Of a DNA stretch of 64,000 nt, positions 32,801 to 42,670 are shown piece after piece. The notes beneath the pieces are model-generated. The model was not told where the DNA came from, searched no databases, and saw only the letters and a list, made by a program, of their open reading frames with translations. The first letter of the stretch is position 1. Each line of letters starts with the position of its first letter. Made by a program: the position numbers and the translations under genes. The stretch comes from a virus. The DNA lies in the IMG/VR virus record IMGVR_UViG_3300025645_000002, positions 1 through 64,000 of that record, one strand, 5' to 3'.

Positions 32801-35800
32801 ATCTGTGCCTTGGCTGTGTCTTCATCAATGGCTCCAGCATTCACCATGATCTCAGGTGTGATCTTTGAGAGCACCTCATCGTGAAGCGCATGCAACTGAC
32901 GCAGAAGTGCTGGGTTCAATTCAACCGCACTGCTCATGAAGGAATGCACTGACCTGAAAGCACGTTGCTGTGCCACACTCATTTTGAAACCGGCAGCCAC
33001 TGCGCGCTCAGCACCCTTACGACCATCAAGCAATAGCTTTGCAGTATCCCGTTTGATCTGTTCACGTTGAGCTGCGGTCGATTCATTGGCCCCAGTCTTG
33101 ATTGCTTTACGACGTGCTTCCAAAAACTGACGACCCCGGCGCTGATACCGTTGGTTGATGTGCCATACACGCTTTGCAGCCTCGGACTGATTTCCACTTT
33201 GGTTCATCACCAGATCCGCAGAGCTTGTTGTCTCTGCCGCATCCATCAGGATTACCTTCGTGTTGAAGCGTACCTGATCGAAGATGTCCTTTGTGGGCAC
33301 GTCACTGTTACTCAGCCCCAAGATACGCTTAAGCGCAGCCAGGCTCTGCTTCACGACACGGCTGAACCGCTGATAGGATGTCATCCCGGCTGACCAGTCT
33401 GACAAGCCTTGGTTCGTCAAGATGTACGCTACGAACTCCAGCATCTGCTCCGTAGGCTGACCTTCGTAATCATTGAGAACTTCTTGCAGTGTCGCCAGAC
33501 CTGCATTGACAGCATTCATGCCACGGACTTCAGCCATCAGACCGGTGAGGTTGTTCATGCCAAGCGTGACTTGCTCAGGAGCATTCTCAGGGTCTTTGTA
33601 GAATTCCGACACAACCGAGGCTGTCTTCGTGTGCATCATCTCATGCAGGAACGTCTCTGGCGTCTGGTTGGTTACAAATGCAATGCCCTCACCCAGATAC
33701 GTGACACCGGCTTTGATCGGGTCATTCCCCAAGTCAGGGTACGCATCTGCACGGAAAGCATTCAGTTCGGCTTCAGTTCCGAAGTAATACTGCGTTCCTG
33801 CGATCGCTGGATCTTTCCAGAAGAACTCCCCGAGGATCTTACGTTTGGAACCAGACAAAGATGTCTTCATCTTTCCGAGGGCTTTGGTCAGTGTCTTTCC
33901 CGACACGCGCCGTACGCCTGGATGACTCCCAGAAACAGGTTCACCAATCTCATTCAGCGCCTCTGTGAAGACTGGGTCCACTGGGTCAAGATACCCGTCT
34001 TCTTGGGTTTCTTCCTTGGCCATTTCCGCTTCAACAGTCTTGTTCAGCTCTGCAGCAATAGCAGCAGCATCTAGCGGAGATGCACCTGCAATGGTGCGTC
34101 CCTCCGTGCTGTGAGGCTTCTCTGCCCCTGCCATGTGGTCAACCTGCGCTGCCATCTCTGACATCGCTTTCTTGCGTGCTGCCTGTTCTTTGGCCTTTTG
34201 GTTAAGGACATCCACAACCGACTGCAAATCTGCATAGGCAGGAAGTTTCCCCTTCTCGAGGCCCATTGCACGACCGATTTCCTTCTTCGTGTCTGCGCTC
34301 AAAGAATTCCACATCTCAGGTGTCAGGCGGGTCAGCATAGCGGTGAAGCCCTCCGACACACCTTGGTACATATTGCTTTGCATCCAAGCATCCCACACCG
34401 CTTTGTTAATCGCGGGAGCCTGATCCTCAATCCTATCGATCGCCATCTCGACGCCGTCGAAGACGGCAAGAGTGGCGGTCATATCTGCCTCAATCTGATC
34501 GTAAATGTTGAGCATCATCTGCCCGTCACCAAGACCGATTGTCATGTAAGGTGAGACTTTCACAGACGCATCTGCAGGCTGAACCCCAGTCAGTTTTGCT
34601 GCGAGTTTTCCGCTAAAGCTTTCCGAGGCCACTTTGTCCAGACGGTCCCGCTCAGGCTTAGCAATATGGAAGCTTGCATCAGGGCTCTCGTAGATCGGTG
34701 CGAAGCCCATCATTTCAATGAAGCTCTCCTCCAGATCTACTTCGGACGGTATAGTACCGGCCTCGCCTGTCAGCATTCCTTCTTGGTTCTGCCTAAACAG
34801 CTCCTTGAAGATAAGCGTCTGAATGCTCGCTGCGCCTTGGATCAACTGCATGTTTGTGCGCAGTCCCCCGGTCGCCCGGTTAACCGACTGCATCATAGGC
34901 TCTGCGAAGTTTTCCTGAATCCTCGTTGATGCCGTCAAAAACGAAGCTGCATTCATTGAGGCATTCACAGGATCAGCGAAGACCTTTTGCAACTCCCGTA
35001 CATCTTCAATGTCTCCAAACAACGCAGCCAGATCCGCCATGAGGTCTTGGTTCTTTTGGAAGGTCGGGTGAGACATCCAGCCTTTAGGCAAACTGCCGTC
35101 AGCTTTACCTTTGGCGATCTCAGACATCGTCTTGTAGATCTCTTTAACAATCGCGTTCGTCAGTTTGTCGGCGATGCCTTTTTCACCCGAACCATACAGG
35201 AAGACCGTCAAGGGGTTTTTCACCAAACCTCGTTTGATCCTGATTGGATCTCCTTCGATCCCTGTCAGCTCAAAATCAGGCAAGAACGCATCGAACACCC
35301 GCATAAGCGACATGTTCTTTTCCAGCTCCGCTGGGTCAGATGTGAGACTATCTTCCAGATCTGCGGCCGCCAGGTGATATAGATCCTGCGCCCGGTTATC
35401 TTCGTTGCCTGTTACGCCAACCTCCTGCTCGATATAATCGCTCAAAGATGTTGGCTGATCTGTGAAGAACAATCCTCCCTTAGCGAACCGCACCACATCC
35501 ATTGCAGTGAATAGGCCCGTTGCCATGTTCACCATGGCATTAACTGGACCATCCGTTTTACCGTCAGCCTCGAGTGCAAGGTGGGTAATGAACTCGCTGC
35601 CCTGCTCTTGGTTCAGTTCCGCTACAGTCATCAGCGCGTGCACAAGCTTCGCTGTGGGCTCTACGCCGCCTTTGGCGATGGCTGCTGCCAGATCACCCTG
35701 ACGTAACTCGCCGGTCTCTAGCCAGTTCTCCAACACCACGACAGCATCAAACAAGGCTCCGCCTGTCGTGACCATATCCTGTGCCTCGCCAATGACGGCG

Positions 35801-38800
35801 CTGTGCTTGCTCTTCTCAACTGAGATGTCCAGCGACTGTGCAATTGCGAGCCAAAGACCTTTGACGTGAGTTTCGTTGCGCAAATCGAGCGTCGAGCGTG
35901 TCTGTGAAATAGCTTCACGCGCAATCTTGTCACCCTGCGGTGTCACTGCCCCCTGCTGCTGTAACCGGTTCACTGAAGACAGGCGCCAGGCAAAGTAAAT
36001 AGGCACACTGCTGAAGGTCCCACCAGTAGCCTGAGCAGTTTTATCCGCGGCTTGCGAATACTCTGCGACACCAGACAATCCCTGTTGCAGAGAGATATTT
36101 TTACCCTCAATGGAGCTCAGATCTTCCTTGTTGGTTACGGCGCGCACATCGTCTGTGACATCAACGTACCCAAGGATGTTTAGATATTCTGCATCACCTA
36201 GCGCTTCTATTAGATCAACCAGACCCCCGTTTATGAACGCCGGAGTATTCTGTAGCTTGTTAATAACCCGTGCTGCCTTCTTAGAGATCGGGGCCAAACG
36301 GTTCTTGATTTGGTTTGGGTTGATCTGCTTTGGGGCCGTACCAACGTACATCACATTGTCAAAACCTGCTGTCAGTGTTGCAGTGAACGGTTTTGTCAGG
36401 CTCTGTACTTTAGCAAAGTCTGCGTCCTTCTGTACGTCCTCAGACATAGATAGGCTGATCATCGTCTTCGGCGCCGCTTTACCGCCTATGTCGGTCGTGG
36501 AGAAGCGGATGCTGTTTTGGCTCAACGATCCGTTATCAATCAAGACTTCCAACGCACTGCTTGCCATTGCACGGAATAGACCCTGTGTCTCTGTGATCTC
36601 TGCTGTTGGGTCAGCCTCGATGCCCAACAGATCTTCCATGGTTTTCGCCATATCCTCGATGGCTGTCTGAAGTGGGATACCTGTTGTGGCAAACGTCCGC
36701 ATCTCTGCTGTGACTTGACCATTCCGCCCCATACCAAACATTTTCGAGACATACTCGTCATCGATCCGTGGCAGGCCACGCTTTGCTTGCCCAACAATCC
36801 AGTCCATGGCGGCCATATAGGCTGCCTGAGCAACCATTGGATCCAACTCAAAGCTGGTGCCGGTGTCTGTTGTGATCGCGTTCAGCGGCAGTGCGTTGCG
36901 GTATCCAAGGATCTTCGCAATCTTTCCGCCTCGCAGTTCGTCTCCCCATCCTTTGGAGTCGATCAGTACATTCATTGCTTTATTCAAAAGCCCGGTGAAT
37001 TCCCCGGCGCCATTTGCAATCGAAATCAGTGCCGCTTGCTCATCGATTGTCAGTTCACGATCCAACGCTTCGACACGGATCTCTCCGCTACGAATAGCCT
37101 CGGCCAGCGCTTCCTGAGAGCCCTCATACTTCCCCAGCGTTGACTTACCTTCCTTGTGACGGAATGCATTTGCCAGCACATTGCGGCCTTCCGCCGACTT
37201 CATGTTCAACTTTGCTTTGAGGTTTTCGAACCAAGTGCCCTCTACGGGTGCCGCTGGTTCTTCAACAAACTCCTCTAGTGAAGCTCGATCGACATCGGCT
37301 CCATCTGCAGAAACACTATCTTCTCCAACGCTGGAAACAACGGACTCTCCCGACTCACGCGTCCCCCCTTGAATATCAGGTTCCTGAGTTGATCCCGTTC
37401 CCACTTCGAGATCTGCTTCGATCTCCGCAGCATCTTGAGCGACTTCTGCGTCGACGGGTACTCCTCGTGCTTCCACAGCTTCTTCGATTTCTCTTTCTTG
37501 CTGGACCTCTGGCTCACGAATAGTCTCCTCGGTTGTGTCGATTTCTTCGATCACATCGACATCTTCCTCCACAACAGGCTGCGCCTCTTGCGTCGTCGCT
37601 GTCTCGCTCTCTGGGTTGGTTGGGGTTGGTGTGGTTTGGTTTCCAGTCAAACCCAATTTCTCTGCAACAAGTTTTGTTGGGAGTGTCAGACCATACGCCT
37701 CGGCCAAAGCCTCTACCAAAGCCACGGCTGTGTTTGCGTCCACCTCAACTTCACGCGCTTGAGCGATCGATCGTGGATTTGCCTCGTCTACCCAGACGCC
37801 TTTTTGGTCAAAGAAACCGCTGCCGTTATAGGCCCGGTATCCTTTTTTGCTTTTGCTTCCGCCACCTTCGGCTTTGCTTGCAGCCAGTGCCTTCAGTTTG
37901 TTGACTTGGCTCTCTGCAAAGCTGCTGAGTTCTGTCAGTGCATCCTGTGCCCGTTCCACGTGACCGCTGCTTGCTGCGTCGGACACTCTCCGGCGGTGCT
38001 GCAACAGGGATGGGAGGTTATTCGTCTTGTTGCCTGTCAGGTTCACTTCATCGCGTACGATGTCGTATGTGCCGTGAGGGCGTGCCCGTGCAGTCTTCTT
38101 CTGCTCAGGTGTCAGGTTCTCAATGGCTTTCGCCTGATCAGCGACCAGTTCCGCTTTGAGTGTATCAGCACGCTGAAACTCCTCGGCGACTGTCTTTGCC
38201 AACTGCAACTTCTTCTTCAGGCCCTCGGCTTGCTTGCCTCCACCAACTTGGTTCAGAACCAATCCAATAAGCTCTGCGCCTACTGCATCCGGGTTAATGC
38301 GCGCAATCAGCTCTAGCCGTCCTGCTTCTTCAAGCCGGTCTTCTATGGATGCATCTTTGTTCTTAATCAGATCCAAATCAATGATACCGGCCACTGTTTC
38401 TGGCGTGTATCCACGGATCTCGGCCTCGGCTTTCGCGATAGCTGGGCTGCTGTTAACCGTTTTGATCTGCTCTTCCAAACGGGCAAATTCTTCTTTGGTC
38501 TGAACATTTAGAGGATCGCTTGAATTCAGCTTGTTGATCTCGGCCCTGACGTCATCCGAATCTACAGCACTCATTTCTTCTCTCAGTTCCATGAACGAGA
38601 ATGCTGCGATTTGACGCTGTTCCTGTGTTTCGTTTTTATCATCAAGCACAGCGGCAAATTGGTTCACAACATCCAACCGGCTCAAAGGCACGTCAGGGTT
38701 TGTTGCTTTCTTCTCTGCGAGGGTAGGGAACTTTTCAGCGAATGCCACTTCTTCGTCTGGTGACAGTAAAGAAGCAGATTTTACGCGCTCCCCAACAACT

Positions 38801-40386
38801 TGCGCTTCTGCGCTTTGCTCTGGTGTGGTTAGATTTGACACCACTGCACTCGCTGCGGCCGAGATATTCGTTGCGGCTGTCTCTTGTGCAACAGACCCTG
38901 TCACAGACGTTTCATCTGCCTTCTTCTCTAGGGAATCCATGCGTGCTGTGGCTGCTGCGGATACACCACCAGCTGCAGCAAGGGCGACAGCCCCGGCTGC
39001 GGCGGGGGTTTGCATTGCGCCAGATGTCATTGCGCCGCCAAGAGCACCCAATGCCGCATTACCACCAACACCTTCAATCGGATCGATGTCTAAGCCTGCG
39101 CCAATATTCTGACCCAGATTGGATGCAAGCTGTGTATTCGCTTCCTGTAGAGTTTCTTCAACAGTCTCGCCGACCACATTGCCTGCAACTGAACCAAGGC
39201 CACGTGAGGCACCGCCCAGAGGATTGACTGTGAAGCTCTTGGAGAGGTTACCTGCGAGGAATGCACCGGGCATGGACAAGAGACCTGCCGTCGTACCTGC
39301 TTGGCTCGCCAGGGCACGCTGTGCGTCCTCATGGCTATCACCGCTGTCCCGCAACGCCACATAGTCGCTGCTCTCACCCAACTCGGCCTCAGACATGCCC
39401 ATGATCGCCTGCTGGGCCTGATTAATGCCTGCGCCACCTTCAGACAGGGTGGCCAGAACCGGTACAGCACTCTCGGCACTCTCCGTCATCATCTTGCGGC
39501 CAGCGGGCGTAGACAGGAATGTTTTTGCTGCTGCGGGGGTCATACCCCTCGATGTGAGTTCTGCCGTTGCGCGCGCTGCGCCAATACCGCGTGCTGCCAA
39601 GCTAATAGGCAAGAGGGAACCAACAGCATTGGCTGCCAAGTTCGTCATTGCCTGTGGGTTTGTTGCCGCATTTGCACCGACATCTTTGAAGTCTTCGATG
39701 ATGTTTGTGGCTCCGGGAACGAAGGTCCTCTCGAAGAACCCGGCATCTTCGGACATCCCGGCCACTGTGGCTGCACGTTCTCTGGCGTTGTCTCCCTGTA
39801 GGATCTCCGCCTCGATACCCTGTTGGCTTTCACCCTCTTGCGCCACTGTGCTTTTCGCGCCTTGCAGCGCATTGGTGAGAAAGCCTGTCGCTTCTGACAC
39901 ATACGGCGCCAGTTGTGTTTTGTCTTCTGTGCCTAGGATCTGGTGACGTAGCGCATCATACCCATCAATCGCCCCTGCAACGGCTGCCCCTGCACCCCCA
40001 AGAAGGTTGGTCGTGCCCTGCGCAACACCGAGACTTAGGTCGCCTGCAATCTGTGTCCCTGTGCGTCCACGGTTCTTGTCTTCACGCAGTTCCCGATCAG
40101 CTTGGGCAAACCGATACCGGTTCTGTTCCGCCTCGACACCATACTTTGCCGCAAAGGCAATTGGCTCCAGCGTGCGCATATCAACAAGTTCTTGGCTGCG
40201 ACTCAACTCGGAATCGACGATGACGTTGGAAGCAATCTGTCGCTGCTCTTCACGGGAACCAAAGATGGCTTGCTTCATCAAGGTGGACATTTCCACCATC
40301 TGTGCCTTCTGCTCCGTAGGGCTGGGGACATCGACGTTGTCCAGTTGTCCAATAGTAGCAAGCTCAGAAAAGTTGAATTCGGCCAT
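29818..40386 (-). CDS. vRNAP: Virion RNA polymerase, N4 gp50-like
   Basis: The 3,522-residue product is of N4 vRNAP size (about 3,500) and in the same place, last of the late operon. The central part has the T7-like polymerase motifs: FAWRLSSVN followed by GAVTPQGDKIARE (the TxxGR region, about residue 1467), EADGKTDGPVNAM (motif A with catalytic Asp, about 1612), RGLVKNPLTVFLYGS (motif B, about 1718-1732) and LAVFDGVEMA (motif C, about 1975). Their spacing matches what I recall of N4. In N4 the enzyme is injected with the DNA and transcribes early genes from hairpin promoters. Two oddities: motif C has FD where many relatives have HD, and an HEMMH zinc-protease-like motif lies near residue 2247. 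A proline-rich acidic linker precedes the polymerase domain. Confidence 0.93.
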   Translation of the reverse strand: MAEFNFSELATIGQLDNVDVPSPTEQKAQMVEMSTLMKQAIFGSREEQRQIASNVIVDSELSRSQELVDMRTLEPIAFAAKYGVEAEQNRYRFAQADRELREDKNRGRTGTQIAGDLSLGVAQGTTNLLGGAGAAVAGAIDGYDALRHQILGTEDKTQLAPYVSEATGFLTNALQGAKSTVAQEGESQQGIEAEILQGDNARERAATVAGMSEDAGFFERTFVPGATNIIEDFKDVGANAATNPQAMTNLAANAVGSLLPISLAARGIGAARATAELTSRGMTPAAAKTFLSTPAGRKMMTESAESAVPVLATLSEGGAGINQAQQAIMGMSEAELGESSDYVALRDSGDSHEDAQRALASQAGTTAGLLSMPGAFLAGNLSKSFTVNPLGGASRGLGSVAGNVVGETVEETLQEANTQLASNLGQNIGAGLDIDPIEGVGGNAALGALGGAMTSGAMQTPAAAGAVALAAAGGVSAAATARMDSLEKKADETSVTGSVAQETAATNISAAASAVVSNLTTPEQSAEAQVVGERVKSASLLSPDEEVAFAEKFPTLAEKKATNPDVPLSRLDVVNQFAAVLDDKNETQEQRQIAAFSFMELREEMSAVDSDDVRAEINKLNSSDPLNVQTKEEFARLEEQIKTVNSSPAIAKAEAEIRGYTPETVAGIIDLDLIKNKDASIEDRLEEAGRLELIARINPDAVGAELIGLVLNQVGGGKQAEGLKKKLQLAKTVAEEFQRADTLKAELVADQAKAIENLTPEQKKTARARPHGTYDIVRDEVNLTGNKTNNLPSLLQHRRRVSDAASSGHVERAQDALTELSSFAESQVNKLKALAASKAEGGGSKSKKGYRAYNGSGFFDQKGVWVDEANPRSIAQAREVEVDANTAVALVEALAEAYGLTLPTKLVAEKLGLTGNQTTPTPTNPESETATTQEAQPVVEEDVDVIEEIDTTEETIREPEVQQEREIEEAVEARGVPVDAEVAQDAAEIEADLEVGTGSTQEPDIQGGTRESGESVVSSVGEDSVSADGADVDRASLEEFVEEPAAPVEGTWFENLKAKLNMKSAEGRNVLANAFRHKEGKSTLGKYEGSQEALAEAIRSGEIRVEALDRELTIDEQAALISIANGAGEFTGLLNKAMNVLIDSKGWGDELRGGKIAKILGYRNALPLNAITTDTGTSFELDPMVAQAAYMAAMDWIVGQAKRGLPRIDDEYVSKMFGMGRNGQVTAEMRTFATTGIPLQTAIEDMAKTMEDLLGIEADPTAEITETQGLFRAMASSALEVLIDNGSLSQNSIRFSTTDIGGKAAPKTMISLSMSEDVQKDADFAKVQSLTKPFTATLTAGFDNVMYVGTAPKQINPNQIKNRLAPISKKAARVINKLQNTPAFINGGLVDLIEALGDAEYLNILGYVDVTDDVRAVTNKEDLSSIEGKNISLQQGLSGVAEYSQAADKTAQATGGTFSSVPIYFAWRLSSVNRLQQQGAVTPQGDKIAREAISQTRSTLDLRNETHVKGLWLAIAQSLDISVEKSKHSAVIGEAQDMVTTGGALFDAVVVLENWLETGELRQGDLAAAIAKGGVEPTAKLVHALMTVAELNQEQGSEFITHLALEADGKTDGPVNAMVNMATGLFTAMDVVRFAKGGLFFTDQPTSLSDYIEQEVGVTGNEDNRAQDLYHLAAADLEDSLTSDPAELEKNMSLMRVFDAFLPDFELTGIEGDPIRIKRGLVKNPLTVFLYGSGEKGIADKLTNAIVKEIYKTMSEIAKGKADGSLPKGWMSHPTFQKNQDLMADLAALFGDIEDVRELQKVFADPVNASMNAASFLTASTRIQENFAEPMMQSVNRATGGLRTNMQLIQGAASIQTLIFKELFRQNQEGMLTGEAGTIPSEVDLEESFIEMMGFAPIYESPDASFHIAKPERDRLDKVASESFSGKLAAKLTGVQPADASVKVSPYMTIGLGDGQMMLNIYDQIEADMTATLAVFDGVEMAIDRIEDQAPAINKAVWDAWMQSNMYQGVSEGFTAMLTRLTPEMWNSLSADTKKEIGRAMGLEKGKLPAYADLQSVVDVLNQKAKEQAARKKAMSEMAAQVDHMAGAEKPHSTEGRTIAGASPLDAAAIAAELNKTVEAEMAKEETQEDGYLDPVDPVFTEALNEIGEPVSGSHPGVRRVSGKTLTKALGKMKTSLSGSKRKILGEFFWKDPAIAGTQYYFGTEAELNAFRADAYPDLGNDPIKAGVTYLGEGIAFVTNQTPETFLHEMMHTKTASVVSEFYKDPENAPEQVTLGMNNLTGLMAEVRGMNAVNAGLATLQEVLNDYEGQPTEQMLEFVAYILTNQGLSDWSAGMTSYQRFSRVVKQSLAALKRILGLSNSDVPTKDIFDQVRFNTKVILMDAAETTSSADLVMNQSGNQSEAAKRVWHINQRYQRRGRQFLEARRKAIKTGANESTAAQREQIKRDTAKLLLDGRKGAERAVAAGFKMSVAQQRAFRSVHSFMSSAVELNPALLRQLHALHDEVLSKITPEIMVNAGAIDEDTAKAQIAYLQSGRDTELMVKFLALSESSPLFREALAGMEVTPSAKFEYSSFDTAIESAGSFAMSALARLSFKDIGRQGSAGRILDALSQGISALDSETRLDKASGALSKQIDKANAAVAGYVDTKSTQASRFTRGRANATDNKTKKLAFNTMSFIAAMGSKTESEARGDTMTTFLNSIEGWNTVRATLHDLRGGNTSNMNLLRLINPVKAKIDALRQDFRENTPETLAKAFSRKLEGKEWAGIHKAIGTTGLSILGLVESKALLANPATVDQRIADTLEGLQGLAPNFVSRYADKAKALARFRVTDELTSTHLLRNAYAIAHLGGEKGRPDPATVSQATIDQVDRLVALYAYQMTDAASKKAMADLMAKESAGMDAVIGLTASVRALELEKTLSADPEKRAIATHNALHGYVPNATQPNSKVVVEFDSNQQELEMQGWVRIGDYNGSRDEDVRERRGYYQSTTAGKATFKQGIAQTVHTTYSGVSVLTGALSSDTVAGTLKGVRAGRIGERMARAQPGSLDNLAPGEYMMPIFDQDWNVVGYDRHMDPAKTRGLQKDTHMGRMLGVWAGRLLEEEAAHEFNEVLVDGVMENYKEGLAKGRGAEYVNIADPKIKDKIYKDAWATMGAGIKEYAEEIFESPDTFYVRKDLIEDVVGYRAPSITDVWTGQSRLDPKAQKVVKDLVTLIGGKRAYPWLKKGEMFAQDAVGVAKTTIIVRSAVVGTANIVSNVLHLTLRGVPVNTIATSGREKILEIQEYVRNKEKISELQISYAARIEDTDAGNKIKARIASLEAANKRMSIAPLIEAGEFSTISEDLTEADVAVREGRLMDYIEKAVDRLPESAGTVARNIAITKDTAIFKGLNRMVQYGDFVAKAVLYDHLIAQGKDQREVLDIIMEEFVQYNRLPGRGRDYLESMGMVWFMNYALRIMKVSANMMRERPLSSLVMMGQVGPAAGVDSVMSGSLFGKYMDDSLPFSFGPEMGLNSPQLHPFHAITDNLLPW

Positions 40387-40489
40387 GAAAAACCCATCTC
40401 CTAGAAATGTAAAAGGGCAGGGGGTCTACCCCTGCCCAGTATCACCGATAAGCTGGTGTGACGCTACACCCAATCACACCACGGCAATT
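40387..40489. other. Intergenic spacer in the late operon with CA-rich motif
   Basis: No gene. It holds CACCCAATCACACCAC at 40468-40483 on the plus strand, similar to a tract at 49636, and a purine-rich ribosome site for the vRNAP gene. No clear hairpin. Confidence 0.4.
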
Positions 40490-42088
40490 CTACCTAGAGA
40501 GTACCCCGTTGGAAAAGAGGAGTTCTTTCTGTTCCGGAGTCATCCCTGAAAACTCTTGTTTCTGACTTACGCTCATATCTTCTAACCGAATACCATTACT
40601 CTGCGGAGTAAGGCTGCTCTTGAACATACGATCCATAATCTCGCTGACAGGCGTCTCCAGTCCAACGCTTTCCCCTAAGCTCCCAACCCCATTAAGGCGG
40701 TTATTGCTGCTCATGTCACGGAACAGCTGATCAAGGTTTGCCCCAGAATTTGCTTCCCCTGCGCCTGCTTCCTGGGCGTCATATCCCAGAGATTTCTGCA
40801 CATCCGCAATCAACTGATCCGCTGCTGCTTGCGCTTCTGCGTCAGTTCCGCCGGCCTCTTTGGTCTTTGCTTGGACCATCGTCCGTAGGGCTTCCAGATC
40901 TTTCAAGGCTGAATCGACCTGTCCTTGGTTGCCGCGGCTACTGGCCAACTCGAACTTCTCGATGACGCTGTCGAAGCTTTCACGAACTTCACGGTTCTCA
41001 CCAATCCGCCGCTCGATCCCAACGCGCTCTTGCTCAAGCTGCGCAATCTGCTCGGGTGTGTTCACCGCATCCAGCATGGCACGGATGCCACCCATTGCAG
41101 GCTTCAATCCGTTATCTCCGAGCCAACCAAGACCTGTGTTTTGTAGGTTGTTCTCGATAGCTGTGGCAATCATGCTTGCAGGGAGGTTCGGGTACTCTTT
41201 GGCAATGTTTTCGTAAACTCCTGCCAATTGGCCGGATGACCGTGCAATCATTCCTTCGGAGTCTTCTTCGTTTGGATCGATCCGTGAGTTCAATCGGTCG
41301 ATCATACCCAGCATCGGATTCTCAAAACCGTCAGCCGCTTTGACTGAGGCCGCATAGAACGACAGGCCTGGATTTGTAGATTGCTCCAGTGTCAGTCCTG
41401 AATCCAGTGCACTGAGGCTATCGCCCACAAGACCAAACTGCTCATTCAACAGGGCCGTTCCGGTGAAGTTCTCGTCTGCTGTCCATTGGTTTGCAGGCAC
41501 TTCCTCCAACGCATCCAACAACAGCTTCTGCTGCGTCGGATCTTCAACACTCGCTGTGATCCGGCGTTCTGCTTCTTCGCGCGAGAAGGTCTCGTCTGCA
41601 ATCCCTTGCGAGATCCCAAGAGCTTCAAGACGCGCTGCTTTAGCTGCTTCGCTTTCTTCCAGAGTTTCGTCTGCACGCTGATCTTCTAGCTTGGCCCGAT
41701 CAAAATCATACTGATCGCGGTTGAGGCTGAAAGCACTGTTTGCTGCTGAACGCTCGGCTGCCAGTGCCGCTGCTTCTTCTGCGCGTAGATCTTTCCCACG
41801 TCCCATAACGAAGTCCATGAGCTCGCCTGTGGCCTGCTCAGGGCGGATACCCAATGCACCAATACCTTGTGTCTGCATCGCCGTATCCCAGCTTGCAGCG
41901 TCGCCAAAGCCCAATGCTGCGTCGAGAGCCTCTTTACTGGCATCTCTCCGCTGTCGCCCTGCGACGTCTTTCATCGTTCCGCCAAACTGACTTGCCGCGC
42001 TTGCGAAAAGTTCTCCGGCTTGCCCTACGCCAGCAATCGCTGCTCGGGCATCTGGTGCGGCAACATTCTGCCAAGTGATACGTGCCAT
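40490..42088 (-). CDS. Structural protein, N4 gp51-like
   Basis: The 532-residue product starts MARITWQNVAAPDARAAIAG and is highly helical and alanine- and glutamate-rich, with no membrane segment. It holds the place of N4 gp51 directly upstream of vRNAP. In N4, gp51 and gp52 are internal virion proteins. Recognition is by position and composition, not by motif. Confidence 0.7.
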   Translation of the reverse strand: MARITWQNVAAPDARAAIAGVGQAGELFASAASQFGGTMKDVAGRQRRDASKEALDAALGFGDAASWDTAMQTQGIGALGIRPEQATGELMDFVMGRGKDLRAEEAAALAAERSAANSAFSLNRDQYDFDRAKLEDQRADETLEESEAAKAARLEALGISQGIADETFSREEAERRITASVEDPTQQKLLLDALEEVPANQWTADENFTGTALLNEQFGLVGDSLSALDSGLTLEQSTNPGLSFYAASVKAADGFENPMLGMIDRLNSRIDPNEEDSEGMIARSSGQLAGVYENIAKEYPNLPASMIATAIENNLQNTGLGWLGDNGLKPAMGGIRAMLDAVNTPEQIAQLEQERVGIERRIGENREVRESFDSVIEKFELASSRGNQGQVDSALKDLEALRTMVQAKTKEAGGTDAEAQAAADQLIADVQKSLGYDAQEAGAGEANSGANLDQLFRDMSSNNRLNGVGSLGESVGLETPVSEIMDRMFKSSLTPQSNGIRLEDMSVSQKQEFSGMTPEQKELLFSNGVLSR

Positions 42089-42097
42089 GATCTACCT

Positions 42098-42628
42098 CTA
42101 AATTGAGTTTTCTTTTGTGTAGTCAGCGGCATAGCCAGAGTCGCCGTATTGCGCCCCACGCGCCGTAGCGCGGTCAGCCACTGACGTATTGTAGCTCTGT
42201 TTTTGGTTCGCCAAGTTCTCTTTGTACGCGGACTTCTGCATGTTCAGGGAATCTCGTGCGATGCGGTTTGATTGGATACCACTCCAAAGCGTACCCAATG
42301 AGCCAAGCGTTTCTGCAAAGGAGCCAATGTTCTCCATGTTGAAACCGCCACCTTCGTTCATGAAGGTGTTAGATAGGGTGCCCATCAAGCCACCTTGTCC
42401 GCCAGCTCCAGGGGTAACAGCGCTGCCTGGTAGACCTGTCGCGTTCATGCCCTGCGCTTGCGTGACGGCATTATTCATCACACTTACAGGGGAGGGGGCA
42501 CTGATCTGGGGCAGGGCCATCGGCTGCGGCATGCCTGGTATAGTAGAGCCAAAGCCTAGATTTGGTTGGCCTGACGGCATACCGAAGTTTCCGAGACTGG
42601 CTCCGTAGCTGAGATCTTGATATGGCAT
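42098..42628 (-). CDS. Structural protein, N4 gp52-like
   Basis: The 176-residue product has a glycine-, proline- and methionine-rich N-terminal half (NFGMPSGQPNLGFGS), and a helical C-terminal half (SLNMQKSAYKENLANQKQSY). The composition is of a flexible internal virion protein. Position equals N4 gp52. No catalytic motif. Confidence 0.65.
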   Translation of the reverse strand: MPYQDLSYGASLGNFGMPSGQPNLGFGSTIPGMPQPMALPQISAPSPVSVMNNAVTQAQGMNATGLPGSAVTPGAGGQGGLMGTLSNTFMNEGGGFNMENIGSFAETLGSLGTLWSGIQSNRIARDSLNMQKSAYKENLANQKQSYNTSVADRATARGAQYGDSGYAADYTKENSI

Positions 42629-42670
42629 CTGTAAAGTCCTCGTGTGGTCGCTTTTGATTTGCGTGTTGGG

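Noticed and set aside
30559-34074. Plus-strand frames across vRNAP (333, 305 and 221 codons)
   Set aside because: Antisense of the vRNAP gene, with many Cys and His codons typical of shadow frames.
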